This document shows, piece by piece, positions 35,453 to 44,237 of a DNA stretch of 64,000 bases. The position numbers and the translations under genes were made by a program. This stretch comes from Reichenbachiella agarivorans (GTDB lineage: Bacteria; Bacteroidota; Bacteroidia; Cytophagales; Cyclobacteriaceae): positions 1,767,501-1,831,500 of the forward strand of contig NZ_CP106679.1 in NCBI RefSeq assembly GCF_025502585.1, in the 5' to 3' direction. The notes below the pieces were generated by a model. The model saw only the letters and a list, made by a program, of their open reading frames with translations. It was not told where the DNA came from and searched no databases. Each line of letters starts with the position of its first letter. Within the stretch, counting starts at the first letter, position 1.

Positions 35453-37246
35453 ATGAGAGATCTCGCGCACATCAATAAATACCTCCTGAAATACAAGTAT
35501 CATCTGCTGCTGGGCACTGTCTTCATCATCATTGCCAATTTGTTTGGGGTGGTACCTGCGGTAATCGTACGACATTCATTCGATCTGATTCAGGAGAGCT
35601 ATCAGTTGCACAACCTGTTTGACGGGCTCAATCTTCAACAGACGACTTATGATTCTTTCATCCTGAGTATTTTCGTGTTTGCTGCCATTATCATAGCTTC
35701 TGCACTGCTCAAAGGTGTTTTTATGTTCTTTATGAGGCAGACTATTATTGTGATGTCACGATTGGTGGAATTCGATCTTAAAAACGAGATTTATGAGCAC
35801 TACCAAACTCTGCCGTTGAGTTTTTATCGCCGCAACAACACGGGTGACCTGATGAACAGGATTTCTGAAGATGTGAGCAAGGTGCGGATGTACATAGGTC
35901 CAGCGATCATGTATGGAATTAACCTAGCCACGATGTTTATCATCATGATTCCTTTCATGTTGTCTATCGATGTGGAACTGACACTGTATTCATTGATTCC
36001 TCTCCCTTTTTTGTCGTTCAGCATCTATTTTGTCAACAACATCATCAATCAGCGTTCTGAAGAAATCCAAAGAAGCCAGTCAGGTCTATCGACTTTTGTG
36101 CAGGAAGCATTTTCTGGTATCCGTGTGATCAAATCGTTTGTCCGAGAAATGGATTACGATAAGTCATTTAACGCAGCGAGTGATGATTACAAGAAAAAAT
36201 CTTTGCGCTTAGCTTTTGTACAGGCTTTGTTTTTCCCACTGATTATGAGTTTGATTGGACTCAGTGTGATTTTGACAGTGTATGTCGGGTCGACAGGCGT
36301 ATTGAAAGGAGAATTGAGTACTGGTAACATTGCTGAATTTATTATTTATGTGAATATGTTGACATGGCCTGTGACATCTTTGGGATGGATCACGAGCATT
36401 ATCCAAAGTGCTGCTGCGTCACAAAAGCGTATCAATGAATTTTTGGAAGTAAAAAATGACATCATCTCAGAGAAAAATATCCAAAAGGAGATTACAGGGG
36501 ATTTGAAATTCAGCCATGTTAGTTTTACTTATCCAGACTCTGGAATCCAAGCATTGAAGGATATCTCATTTGAAGTTTCATCAGGGCAATCGATTGCGAT
36601 CATCGGGACGACGGGTTCGGGCAAAAGCACCATTGCCAATTTGATCTGTAGGATGTATGATGCGACGACAGGAGAGGTGCGTTTGGACGGTATTTCGATC
36701 AAAGATTTTCATATCCCTAACATTCGAAGGGCGATCGGTTATGTGCCTCAAGATGTGTTTTTATTCTCCGAAAGTATCAAGGCAAATATTGCGTTTGGTA
36801 ACTCACAAATTACGGACGAACAAATCATGGAAGCTGCTGATCATGCCGATCTGACCGAGAACATGTCACGGTTTCCTGAAGGGATGGATACGGTACTAGG
36901 AGAACGTGGAATTACCCTGTCAGGAGGGCAAAAACAGCGTGTCTCAATAGCGCGCGCGATAGCTAGATCTCCCAAGATATTGATATTTGACGATTGTCTG
37001 TCAGCGGTCGACACCAAGACTGAAAATAGTATCCTCAACAGCATGAAAAGGATCATGGTCGACAAGACAACGGTGATCATTTCGCACCGGGTATCCAGTG
37101 CACAACTGGCTGACAAAATCATTGTTTTGGACGATGGGATGATTAAAGAACAAGGCAGCCATCAAGAGCTCATCTCCCAAAATGGCATCTACAAAAGTCT
37201 CTACGACAAGCAAATTCAAGGAGAAGAGAGCGTCTCTGAATTTTAA
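35453..37246 (+). CDS. ABC exporter half-transporter (permease fused to ATPase)
   Basis: The 597-aa protein combines six TM helices (about 18-320) with a C-terminal ATPase. Walker A is GTTGSGKS (385-392), the signature LSGGQKQR lies near 490, and Walker B reads ILIFDDCLSAVD. The residue after the Walker B Asp (D513) is D514 instead of the usual catalytic Glu. That substitution is typical of the degenerate site in heterodimeric exporters (BmrC-type), which implies a partner half-transporter elsewhere, or reduced activity as a homodimer. Substrates of the family are lipids, drugs or peptides. The gene is divergent from leucine dehydrogenase. Confidence 0.93.
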   Translation: MRDLAHINKYLLKYKYHLLLGTVFIIIANLFGVVPAVIVRHSFDLIQESYQLHNLFDGLNLQQTTYDSFILSIFVFAAIIIASALLKGVFMFFMRQTIIVMSRLVEFDLKNEIYEHYQTLPLSFYRRNNTGDLMNRISEDVSKVRMYIGPAIMYGINLATMFIIMIPFMLSIDVELTLYSLIPLPFLSFSIYFVNNIINQRSEEIQRSQSGLSTFVQEAFSGIRVIKSFVREMDYDKSFNAASDDYKKKSLRLAFVQALFFPLIMSLIGLSVILTVYVGSTGVLKGELSTGNIAEFIIYVNMLTWPVTSLGWITSIIQSAAASQKRINEFLEVKNDIISEKNIQKEITGDLKFSHVSFTYPDSGIQALKDISFEVSSGQSIAIIGTTGSGKSTIANLICRMYDATTGEVRLDGISIKDFHIPNIRRAIGYVPQDVFLFSESIKANIAFGNSQITDEQIMEAADHADLTENMSRFPEGMDTVLGERGITLSGGQKQRVSIARAIARSPKILIFDDCLSAVDTKTENSILNSMKRIMVDKTTVIISHRVSSAQLADKIIVLDDGMIKEQGSHQELISQNGIYKSLYDKQIQGEESVSEF

Positions 37247-37510
37247 TTCACAATTATTTTTCAATCCTGAACATTTGCCTTTTATGCCCTGGGTCGTGGG
37301 ATGCATTTGATGGAGAATGGTTGATAAAGTGCCTTTTTTGTTCATTAAGGGGTGATTTTTACTATCATTCCAATTAGAATATTTCACCATTATTGATCCA
37401 GCTTTTTTGTTGGTATTCTCCCTACTTTTCGTTTTTCTTTTGTCTCACATACAACTTTGAGAGACTGATCTGAATTTCTGTTTCAAACACGAATGATGAT
37501 TTGGATGAGA

Positions 37511-38836
37511 ATGAAAAAACGAAAACCAATTGTTTTTGTCTGGTTGACACTGGTTGCTTTGGCGGGGATTTGGTTGTCTACGATGAGTGGTTGCTCGCAG
37601 GTAGATCCTGAGATTGGCTCGGATTTTTTTGATGAGGTTTCTTTCGAATTGGTGACATGGGATACACTCACCATGGAGATGTCCACTGTGCAATTGGATA
37701 GTGTAATCACCAATGCTCCAGTTAGACTTTTGGTCGGTGAGGCAGTACAGGAGGACTTGGGAGAGATGTCTGCCGAAACGTATTTTCAATTGGGAGGAGA
37801 TGTGCTTACAGATTTTCCAACGGGCTCCCGTTTTGATTATTCTAGGGTGACTATGACACTCTATTTTGATGATTATTACTATGGAGATACGACGAAGCTG
37901 ATGACTCTGGAAGTACAGGAATTGTCGGAGGATCTGGAGCTCGATGAGGATGGATATTTGTATAACTCTTCATCTTTTGGGACCAAGACAGACTTCTCAG
38001 GCCAGCCTATCATTTATGGAACTACGTCTTTCTATCCTAAACCTACACAAAAAGACTCTATTGAGATAGATTTATTGACAGAACGGGGGTTAGAGATTTT
38101 TAATTTTCTGGCTGATGGTGAAATCGCTGCGAGCGATTTTAAAGATTACCTCAAGGGCTTCAAAATTGTCTCTAAAGATGCTCATTGCATATTAGGCTTC
38201 ACAATTAGCCCTTCTTTGAAAATATACTATGACGATCGATCCGACGAGGACTCTGAGGAGCAAACCTTAGAATTCAATACAAGTGTTGATGATATATATT
38301 TCAATCACTTGGTTGCATCTACATACAATGAAGCGTTTTTGACTTTGGATTCCGAAGATCGATTGTCATCCGAGTTGACCAATAATCAAAGCTATGTACA
38401 ATCAGGAATCGGCAGGGCAGTTAGGATAGATTTGCCCCATATCAGGAACATCTTGTCAGGAGATGACGAGCTGCTTTTGGATAAGGTAGAGCTAGTGCTC
38501 ATGATAGAAAACGAAATTCCCGAAGAGACCTACATGCTTCAAAATCTATCGGTGTACCGAGTAGATAAAAACAATGATTTTTTGGCAGTCTATGACCTGC
38601 CTTACACGCTGAGTGTGGATTCAGAATATGGTTATGGCCGATCATATACGATAGATATCACAGATTTTGTAGAAGAGCAAATCGCACTAAATACTGTCAT
38701 CAACGAAGATGGAATTTTGCTCAGGTTTGAAACAGAGCAATTTTTTGGAACATTGGATCATCTCATCCTGGCAGACCAACATAGTGACAAAGAAAAAAGC
38801 ATAATCAAGTTAAACGTAGTAAAAATCAAACAATGA
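37511..38836 (+). CDS. DUF4270 family lipoprotein
   Basis: The 441-aa product starts at about MKKRKPIVF (37511; an in-frame ATG at 37493 is an alternative). It has a lipoprotein signal (LVALAGIWLSTMSGC). The DUF4270 body begins with VDPEIGSDFFDEVSFELVTW, where the family typically has GS(N/D)FFD. These proteins are restricted to Bacteroidota, are predicted to be surface lipoproteins, and lack known function. The gene forms an operon with the kelch protein (4-nt overlap) and the outer-membrane protein. Confidence 0.87.
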   Translation: MKKRKPIVFVWLTLVALAGIWLSTMSGCSQVDPEIGSDFFDEVSFELVTWDTLTMEMSTVQLDSVITNAPVRLLVGEAVQEDLGEMSAETYFQLGGDVLTDFPTGSRFDYSRVTMTLYFDDYYYGDTTKLMTLEVQELSEDLELDEDGYLYNSSSFGTKTDFSGQPIIYGTTSFYPKPTQKDSIEIDLLTERGLEIFNFLADGEIAASDFKDYLKGFKIVSKDAHCILGFTISPSLKIYYDDRSDEDSEEQTLEFNTSVDDIYFNHLVASTYNEAFLTLDSEDRLSSELTNNQSYVQSGIGRAVRIDLPHIRNILSGDDELLLDKVELVLMIENEIPEETYMLQNLSVYRVDKNNDFLAVYDLPYTLSVDSEYGYGRSYTIDITDFVEEQIALNTVINEDGILLRFETEQFFGTLDHLILADQHSDKEKSIIKLNVVKIKQ

Positions 38837-39831
38837 AAAGTAAGATAGGAATATGGATTTCAATTGCCCTGTTTGGGCTCATGATGTCGTGTACTACAGA
38901 AGAGGACTCTACTGTAGAAGAAGGCAACTGGATCAAAAGGTCTTCATTTGATGGGGTAGGTAGATCAGGAGCAGTGTCCTTTGTGATAGGAGATAAGGCT
39001 TATATAGGTTTGGGTTTTGATGGAGATGATTATCTCACTGATTTTTGGACCTATGATCCAGATCAAAACTATTGGCAAAAGGCGGCTGAATTTCCTGGAG
39101 TTGCTAGATCAGGTGCGGTGGCTTTTTCGATCGGAGACAAAGGCTATGTCACGACAGGATACAATGACGATGAGCTTGTGGAAGAGCTAGGTGATACTTG
39201 GGAATACAATAGTGCGACAGACACATGGACTCAGCTGGCTGATTTTGGCGGTAGTGCCCGATATAAGGCTGTGGGTTTTGCTACTGGAGGATATGGCTAT
39301 GTAGGGACTGGGTATGACGGGAGTCATTTGAAAGATTTTTGGCGATTGGACCCGGCGTCTGGAGAGTGGACTCAAATCGTCAGTCTCACGGGGGAGAAGA
39401 GAAAGGGAGCGGTTTCTTTCGTCATAGATTCTTATACCTATGTCTGTACGGGTAGCAACAATGGGCTTTATGAAGCTGACCTTTTGGCATTTGATCCATC
39501 TGAAGCTGGCTGGAGTCAATTGGAAGATGTAAACGAAGATGATGATGATCAAGATGCGATTCTAAGAGAGGATGGTGTTGCCTTTGTTTTGGATGGCAAA
39601 GGTTATGTGACAGTAGGCTCGCTGGGATCCAACCAGAATACAACTTGGGAATATACCCCTGGTAGTGGTGTATGGACAGAAAAGACGGCATTTGAAGGTA
39701 CAGGTAGAACGGGTGCGGTGGCATTTACGATCAATGGACGTGCATTTGTAGCTTTGGGTCAGAGCGGTTCTTCTCGTTGGGATGATATTTGGGAATTTGT
39801 ACCAACTGAAACCTATGACGAGGATGATTGA
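38833..39831 (+). CDS. Kelch-repeat lipoprotein
   Basis: A 332-aa lipoprotein (MKSKIGIWISIALFGLMMSC, Cys at 20). It consists of at least five kelch repeats, each with a GR(S/T)GAV-F element followed by GYVGTGYDG or similar and a W about 17 residues later (FWTYDPDQNYWQK, TWEYNSATDTWTQ, FWRLDPASGEWTQ). This gives a beta-propeller, probably exposed at the cell surface. It overlaps the DUF4270 gene by 4 nt and the barrel gene by 8 nt, so the three are likely one operon. Confidence 0.9.
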   Translation: MKSKIGIWISIALFGLMMSCTTEEDSTVEEGNWIKRSSFDGVGRSGAVSFVIGDKAYIGLGFDGDDYLTDFWTYDPDQNYWQKAAEFPGVARSGAVAFSIGDKGYVTTGYNDDELVEELGDTWEYNSATDTWTQLADFGGSARYKAVGFATGGYGYVGTGYDGSHLKDFWRLDPASGEWTQIVSLTGEKRKGAVSFVIDSYTYVCTGSNNGLYEADLLAFDPSEAGWSQLEDVNEDDDDQDAILREDGVAFVLDGKGYVTVGSLGSNQNTTWEYTPGSGVWTEKTAFEGTGRTGAVAFTINGRAFVALGQSGSSRWDDIWEFVPTETYDEDD

Positions 39832-41104
39832 TAGGGCGAGCGTTGAATTGAAACCTAGTAAAATAACTATTTTGCTAGGTTTGGTTCTCCTGTTGGTTTC
39901 TTTTCACTCGTTTGGGCAAAATGCATCTGGGTCAGTTTATTCTATGTTTGGGATTGGAGAGCTGAATCAGACGACCTCTGTGCAATCCAGAGGAATGGGC
40001 TATGCTTCGATAGGTCTGTCATCTAAATACGATGTGAATTTGGTCAATCCAGCTGCCAATGATCAGTTGGGGTACTATTTTAATCACATGACCAACATTG
40101 GGTTTTATTATGCCAGTACCAATTACAAAACGGATGATGCGTCCGAAAATGGATCGTACGGAGGAATTTCTAACTTCAATTTTTGGTTCAAAATTGGAAA
40201 TAAATGGAGCAGTATAGTAGGTCTAGGTCAGTACAGTAATGTTGGATACAATATCAATCAAAGGGATGTCAACTCATTTCAGTCCAGTGATTACAGTGTA
40301 TTGCATCAGGGCAGTGGAGGACTCAATGAGTTTTATTTTTCCAACGGATATTCGATTGTTGATAACCTGTCCTTGGGATTGAAACTGGCCTTTGTCTTTG
40401 GGAATATTGAGCATACAGAATGGGCTGCCAGTAGTCAAAATTCACAGCAATTTTATATCTCAGACCAAGTAAACATCAAGGACGTCTATGCTGAGTACAG
40501 TTTGAATTATCGAATCCAAAGACCCAAATTTGATGTCAATTTTGGTCTCATCTTCAAAAACGAGAATACATTGAAGGGAAGTACTAGTTCACAGATTACA
40601 TCTCAAAACACGACCAGCGGAGAAGTTGATTTGATATATGAAGATCAAGAAAGTACGGATGACTATGTATTGCCTCGAAAATATGGTTTTGGCTTTTCTG
40701 TGAATACGGAAAAAATATTGCTGGCAGGAGACGTGGAGTATAATCAATGGAGTCAAGCGCATATACCTGACTATGAAAATGATTTGAATGATACATGGCG
40801 CTATTCTTTGGGGTTGGAACTGACACCTAATCGTGCAAGTGAGTCTTATATGAGTAGGGTGAGTTATCGAATAGGCGGATATACCGAAAATTCTTATTTG
40901 AAGATCGATGGGACGACATTTTCTCAATATGGAATCACTGGTGGATTGAGTATGCCCTTGAGGACAGGGAGTGCTGTAAATGTCGCATACCAACGAAAGC
41001 TGAATGGAACTGTGCAAAACAATCTGATCTATGAATCTACTAATGAGATTTCTATCAATTTGACGATTAGAAACCGATGGTTCCAGCAGCGAAAGTTCAA
41101 TTAA
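39824..41104 (+). CDS. Outer-membrane beta-barrel protein (FadL/OmpP1-like)
   Basis: From the ATG at 39824, which overlaps the kelch stop, the product is 426 aa. A signal peptide (ITILLGLVLLLVSFHSFGQ) leads to a plug-like segment SVYSMFGIGELNQ and many amphipathic strands. The early SRGMGYASIGLSSKYDVNLVNPA resembles FadL-type outer-membrane channels of this phylum. The terminus RNRWFQQRKFN is not a classic terminal aromatic, so the barrel closure is uncertain. The role is unknown; it could be the transport partner of the DUF4270 and kelch surface lipoproteins. Confidence 0.8.
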   Translation: MIDRASVELKPSKITILLGLVLLLVSFHSFGQNASGSVYSMFGIGELNQTTSVQSRGMGYASIGLSSKYDVNLVNPAANDQLGYYFNHMTNIGFYYASTNYKTDDASENGSYGGISNFNFWFKIGNKWSSIVGLGQYSNVGYNINQRDVNSFQSSDYSVLHQGSGGLNEFYFSNGYSIVDNLSLGLKLAFVFGNIEHTEWAASSQNSQQFYISDQVNIKDVYAEYSLNYRIQRPKFDVNFGLIFKNENTLKGSTSSQITSQNTTSGEVDLIYEDQESTDDYVLPRKYGFGFSVNTEKILLAGDVEYNQWSQAHIPDYENDLNDTWRYSLGLELTPNRASESYMSRVSYRIGGYTENSYLKIDGTTFSQYGITGGLSMPLRTGSAVNVAYQRKLNGTVQNNLIYESTNEISINLTIRNRWFQQRKFN

Positions 41105-41107
41105 CAA

Positions 41108-41647
41108 CTATTCTGCAAACATCTCTACAAGGATGGAATTGTCAGGGTAGAATATTTCCATGCTGAAATTTTGCAAGCTGTCACCATAGGTGGCAGCATG
41201 TTTTCTCAAAGCTGTTTCGACTTTTTGGGAATTGGGCATGACTAATGGATGCATAGACAAGGCGGCTTTGTAAGTAGCATGGGATTGCAACTCGATGACT
41301 TTGAAACCAGCAGGAATTGCCGACACATCATCTCCCAAGAGTATGCCGATGAAGCGATTGATTTCACCATCCTCCAGTGTGTCTGGTCTATAATCGATCA
41401 AGCATAGATCACCATTCAATTTTCCATTTTGGATCAAGTCTCGGATTTCTACAAATAGTTTACTTTCCACTTGATGCATTCTATGACCATGTACAAACTT
41501 GCCAGCGATGCTATAGACATTGTTGGTCGAGCGAGCTGTCACCAATGGATCAAACCCACCCATAAAAAAATAGATAGACATGGCTATTCCTGTCAAGGAG
41601 AGAAGCGACATAGTCCAATAGAGATATTTTTTTGTATTAAAGTTCAC
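41108..41647 (-). CDS. Membrane-anchored protein with possible GyrI-like domain
   Basis: The 179-aa product has one N-terminal TM helix (MSLLSLTGIAMSIYFFMGG) and a soluble C-terminal domain. The pattern RPDTLEDGEINRFIGILLG, KVIELQSHATYKAALSMHP and a late FSMEIFYPDNSILVEMF is compatible with the GyrI/AraC effector-binding fold, though I am not certain. It converges with the barrel gene, only 3 nt apart. Function unknown. Confidence 0.75.
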   Translation of the reverse strand: MNFNTKKYLYWTMSLLSLTGIAMSIYFFMGGFDPLVTARSTNNVYSIAGKFVHGHRMHQVESKLFVEIRDLIQNGKLNGDLCLIDYRPDTLEDGEINRFIGILLGDDVSAIPAGFKVIELQSHATYKAALSMHPLVMPNSQKVETALRKHAATYGDSLQNFSMEIFYPDNSILVEMFAE

Positions 41648-41733
41648 GTAGCGTACAGTTCATCATGTGGGCTAAATTAGGTACTTGCAGTCAGATTGAA
41701 CTTTGAAATCGGGAAATAAAATATCTAAATGTG

Positions 41734-43536
41734 TTAAGTCAAATTTTCTTCTTCTAGTAATTTATTCATCCTTGTGATTACTTCATCAAGACTTTTGGCA
41801 GAAAGATGAATCTTATCGATTACTTCTTCATGGTCTTGTCGGGTTATTCCGTCTGTTTTGGAGATGCTAATAAGGCCTAATAGGTTAGCTAGTGGGGCAC
41901 GCACTTCATGAGAATTAGAAAAGGCATATTCTTTGAGTTTCTTGTTTTGGGATTCTATTTTTCGAGTTCTTTCTTCTACCAGATTCTCAAGTGATTCATT
42001 CATTTTTTTCATTTCCGAATTGACTCGCTGCAGTTCATCTGCTTGATTAGAAATCTTTTCTTTCTGGCCATGTATTTCGGTATTGAGGTGTCGCAACAGA
42101 CGGATGGTTCTGATTTTCTTGATGTAATACAAATACCATAAAGTCACTGCGATAAAGGCGAAAATCAAACAGACAACCAGCGCATACTGGATAGTGTTTT
42201 GGCGTTGGATTTTCAGATTGGAGGCTTCCAATTCCTTTTGTCGCAATTGGTTTTCTTTGGTGAGTAGGTAATTGCTTTGTTCTATTTCTGTGAGTTGTCT
42301 TCGAGATTCCAGTTGAGCAATGTACTCTAACCTCTGCTGTGCGAATAGGCTGTCTTTCAAGTTGAGGTATAGTTGTGCATATTCATACAAATTCCTACCA
42401 TCTGCACTGTTGCCATAGATATGGTAGAGTATTTCCGCAGCACTGACAGCCTCTTTGAGAAGACCTATTTCTTGAGCTATTTGTAATGCTTGTTTTGCTT
42501 CCGAGAGTGCTTGATGAGGATTGTTCATTTCCAGATAGCATGAGGCAATATTAGTCAATACTTGAGATTGCCCTAATAGGTATCCTTGTTGATCATAAAG
42601 AGACTTTGCTTCTTTTAGATAGAGCATCGCTCTGTTATAATCCTTTTTTAAGATCAAGGTTTTTCCTAAAAGATTCAGTGAGCCAGCCATGTCTCCCAAA
42701 GTTTTTTGCTGCCTAAAACTTACGATGGCTTTTTCAAAATCTGCCTCGGCTTGATCAAGATTGCCAGTTTGCATGTGTAGCATCCCCATATTTTCATAAT
42801 TATTGGCAATTCCCCAAATGTCGTTTTGCTTGATGTCTAAATCCAGTGCTTTGGTCAAATATGATTCGGCTTCTTTGTAATCGCCAAGGTTCAACTTGAT
42901 CAAACCAATGTTGGTATAGGATCCTCCTATACTGGAAGAGTCTTTTAACAAAATTCGGATTTCAAGTGCTTGAAAGTAATGGTTGATAGCACTGTCATAT
43001 TCTCCCATTGTCTTAAAGAGAACACCTATGTTGTTATGAATAATAGCCTTCAAAGCTTTATTTTCTTCTTTTTCGGAGATTCTTAGTGCTTTCATATGGT
43101 GGTCAAATGCCACTGCGTATTTCCCCATGTTTCGATAAACAGAGGCAAGGTTGTTATAGGTTTGTGCAGTTTTTATATCTTCATTCAAGGATTGAAAGCT
43201 GACAAGGGCTTGATTGAGGTATTTTTCTGCACTCTTAAATTCATCTCTTTTGGAATAAATCATCCCTATTCTTCTGTATGCATTTGCTTGTCCAAGAGGA
43301 TATCCAATTTTTCTAGATATTTCTAAAGCTCTATTTGCATAGATGAGAGCAGTATCCGTATGGTTTCGATAGAGTTTGTCCGCAAGGAGGTTGAGAATGT
43401 TAGCTGAGACGAACTCATCCGTTGTCTGCTCAAGTATATTTTTGAGGCTGTCTAGTTTGTTTGCTTCTGCACACAACGGTAAGGTTGAGAGTGTAATTAT
43501 ACAGCTCACCAAACATGCTCCAACATATTTTATCAT
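41734..43536 (-). CDS. TPR-TM protein with HisKA domain but no ATPase domain
   Basis: The 600-aa product has a signal segment (CLVSCIITLSTLPLCAE), about nine TPR repeats (35-400), a coiled coil, a TM helix at about 450-470 (YALVVCLIFAFIAVTLWYLYY) and another coiled coil. It ends with a HisKA dimerisation/phosphoacceptor domain, with H543 in SNSHEVRAPLANLLGL. It stops at residue 600, so the HATPase domain that normally follows is absent. The 100 nt after the stop show no HATPase motif in any frame, so a recent frameshift is not supported. It may be a phosphotransfer or dimerisation partner of a complete kinase. Confidence 0.88.
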   Translation of the reverse strand: MIKYVGACLVSCIITLSTLPLCAEANKLDSLKNILEQTTDEFVSANILNLLADKLYRNHTDTALIYANRALEISRKIGYPLGQANAYRRIGMIYSKRDEFKSAEKYLNQALVSFQSLNEDIKTAQTYNNLASVYRNMGKYAVAFDHHMKALRISEKEENKALKAIIHNNIGVLFKTMGEYDSAINHYFQALEIRILLKDSSSIGGSYTNIGLIKLNLGDYKEAESYLTKALDLDIKQNDIWGIANNYENMGMLHMQTGNLDQAEADFEKAIVSFRQQKTLGDMAGSLNLLGKTLILKKDYNRAMLYLKEAKSLYDQQGYLLGQSQVLTNIASCYLEMNNPHQALSEAKQALQIAQEIGLLKEAVSAAEILYHIYGNSADGRNLYEYAQLYLNLKDSLFAQQRLEYIAQLESRRQLTEIEQSNYLLTKENQLRQKELEASNLKIQRQNTIQYALVVCLIFAFIAVTLWYLYYIKKIRTIRLLRHLNTEIHGQKEKISNQADELQRVNSEMKKMNESLENLVEERTRKIESQNKKLKEYAFSNSHEVRAPLANLLGLISISKTDGITRQDHEEVIDKIHLSAKSLDEVITRMNKLLEEENLT

Positions 43537-43777
43537 ATTGGTATTTAATATTAAGAAGATTAGAATATAGAAGTTTTATCAACGAGATTTTATAAAACTC
43601 TAACGGCTGCTACAGGTAGGGATTGGTAATTCAATTTAGCCATCTCAATCATTTCCTAAAGTTAAGAAATGATAACTGAATCATTAGCTTAACACTTTAA
43701 CAAGTTGTGAAAATATTTCCGTCCTGTATCGCACAATCATAGATTTCTATCAACACTTAGAGAGTGAAGAGCTCTTT

Positions 43778-43836
43778 GGCTATCGGGACTCACCTAAAAT
43801 ACTGTGCGGTATATTTTAGGGTCGAGAGTAGTAGCC
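43778..43836. other. Possible structured RNA or terminator in the 43537-43980 spacer
   Basis: The 444-nt gene-free spacer contains a nested hairpin: outer pairing ggcta/tagcc (43778-43782 and 43832-43836) around an inner perfect 9-bp stem cctaaaata/tattttagg (43793-43801 and 43812-43820). A T-run follows at 43848-43854 on the plus strand. No promoter match was recognised. The rest of the spacer shows nothing I can assign. Confidence 0.4.
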
Positions 43837-43917
43837 TTCTGATCTAATTTTTTTATTTAGGATTTAGTGGATGATGAAGGGGTATTTTTTCTCCCAATTC
43901 GATAATTAGTTGTGGAG

Positions 43918-43947
43918 AAAAAAATAGCTTGTTGCTCTAGTAGCAAT
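43918..43947 (-). terminator. Terminator of the small CsbD-like gene
   Basis: On the minus strand a stem ttgct/agcaa (extended by one G-T pair, 5-nt loop, 43931-43947) is followed after 6 nt by a run of seven T. It lies 34 nt after the stop of the 61-aa gene. Confidence 0.5.
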
Positions 43948-43980
43948 CAAAGGGATCTCTATGTGTTTTGTTTGAGCGGA

Positions 43981-44166
43981 TCAATAATTTTGAAGATCAG
44001 AAAGAATCAAATCCAGCTCGTTGCGTGATTTGTTGAGTTTGTTGCTCAATTGTACGAGGACCGTTTCTTTGTTTTCTTCATCATGTAGAAAATCCTCGTC
44101 ACTTAGGACGGGAAATTTCCATTTGAGTAATATTTTCAACTCTCTCCAACTTCGAATATTCGTCAT
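43981..44166 (-). CDS. Small CsbD-like protein (tentative)
   Basis: A 61-aa product counted from the ATG at 44166 (MTNIRSWRELK). The pattern SWRELKILLKWKFPVLSDEDF, then a charged stretch and VQLSNKLNKSRNELDLIL, resembles the CsbD/general-stress protein layout (W-x2-LK, L-T/S-DEDF, KE-x-L). Identity to the family is modest, and the usual G(K/N)-rich middle is not evident. It is a single small gene between the desaturase and the TPR-HisKA protein. Confidence 0.55.
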   Translation of the reverse strand: MTNIRSWRELKILLKWKFPVLSDEDFLHDEENKETVLVQLSNKLNKSRNELDLILSDLQNY

Positions 44167-44237
44167 ATGGCTAAGGTACAATCTAGATTGATAATTAATT
44201 CATTGATTGTCAATGAATTTGCTGTTTGAGCAAATTT

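Noticed and set aside
41640-41733. Frameshifted HATPase domain after the TPR-HisKA gene
   Set aside because: No N, G1 or G2 box motif is seen in any frame downstream of the stop; the next gene starts shortly after.
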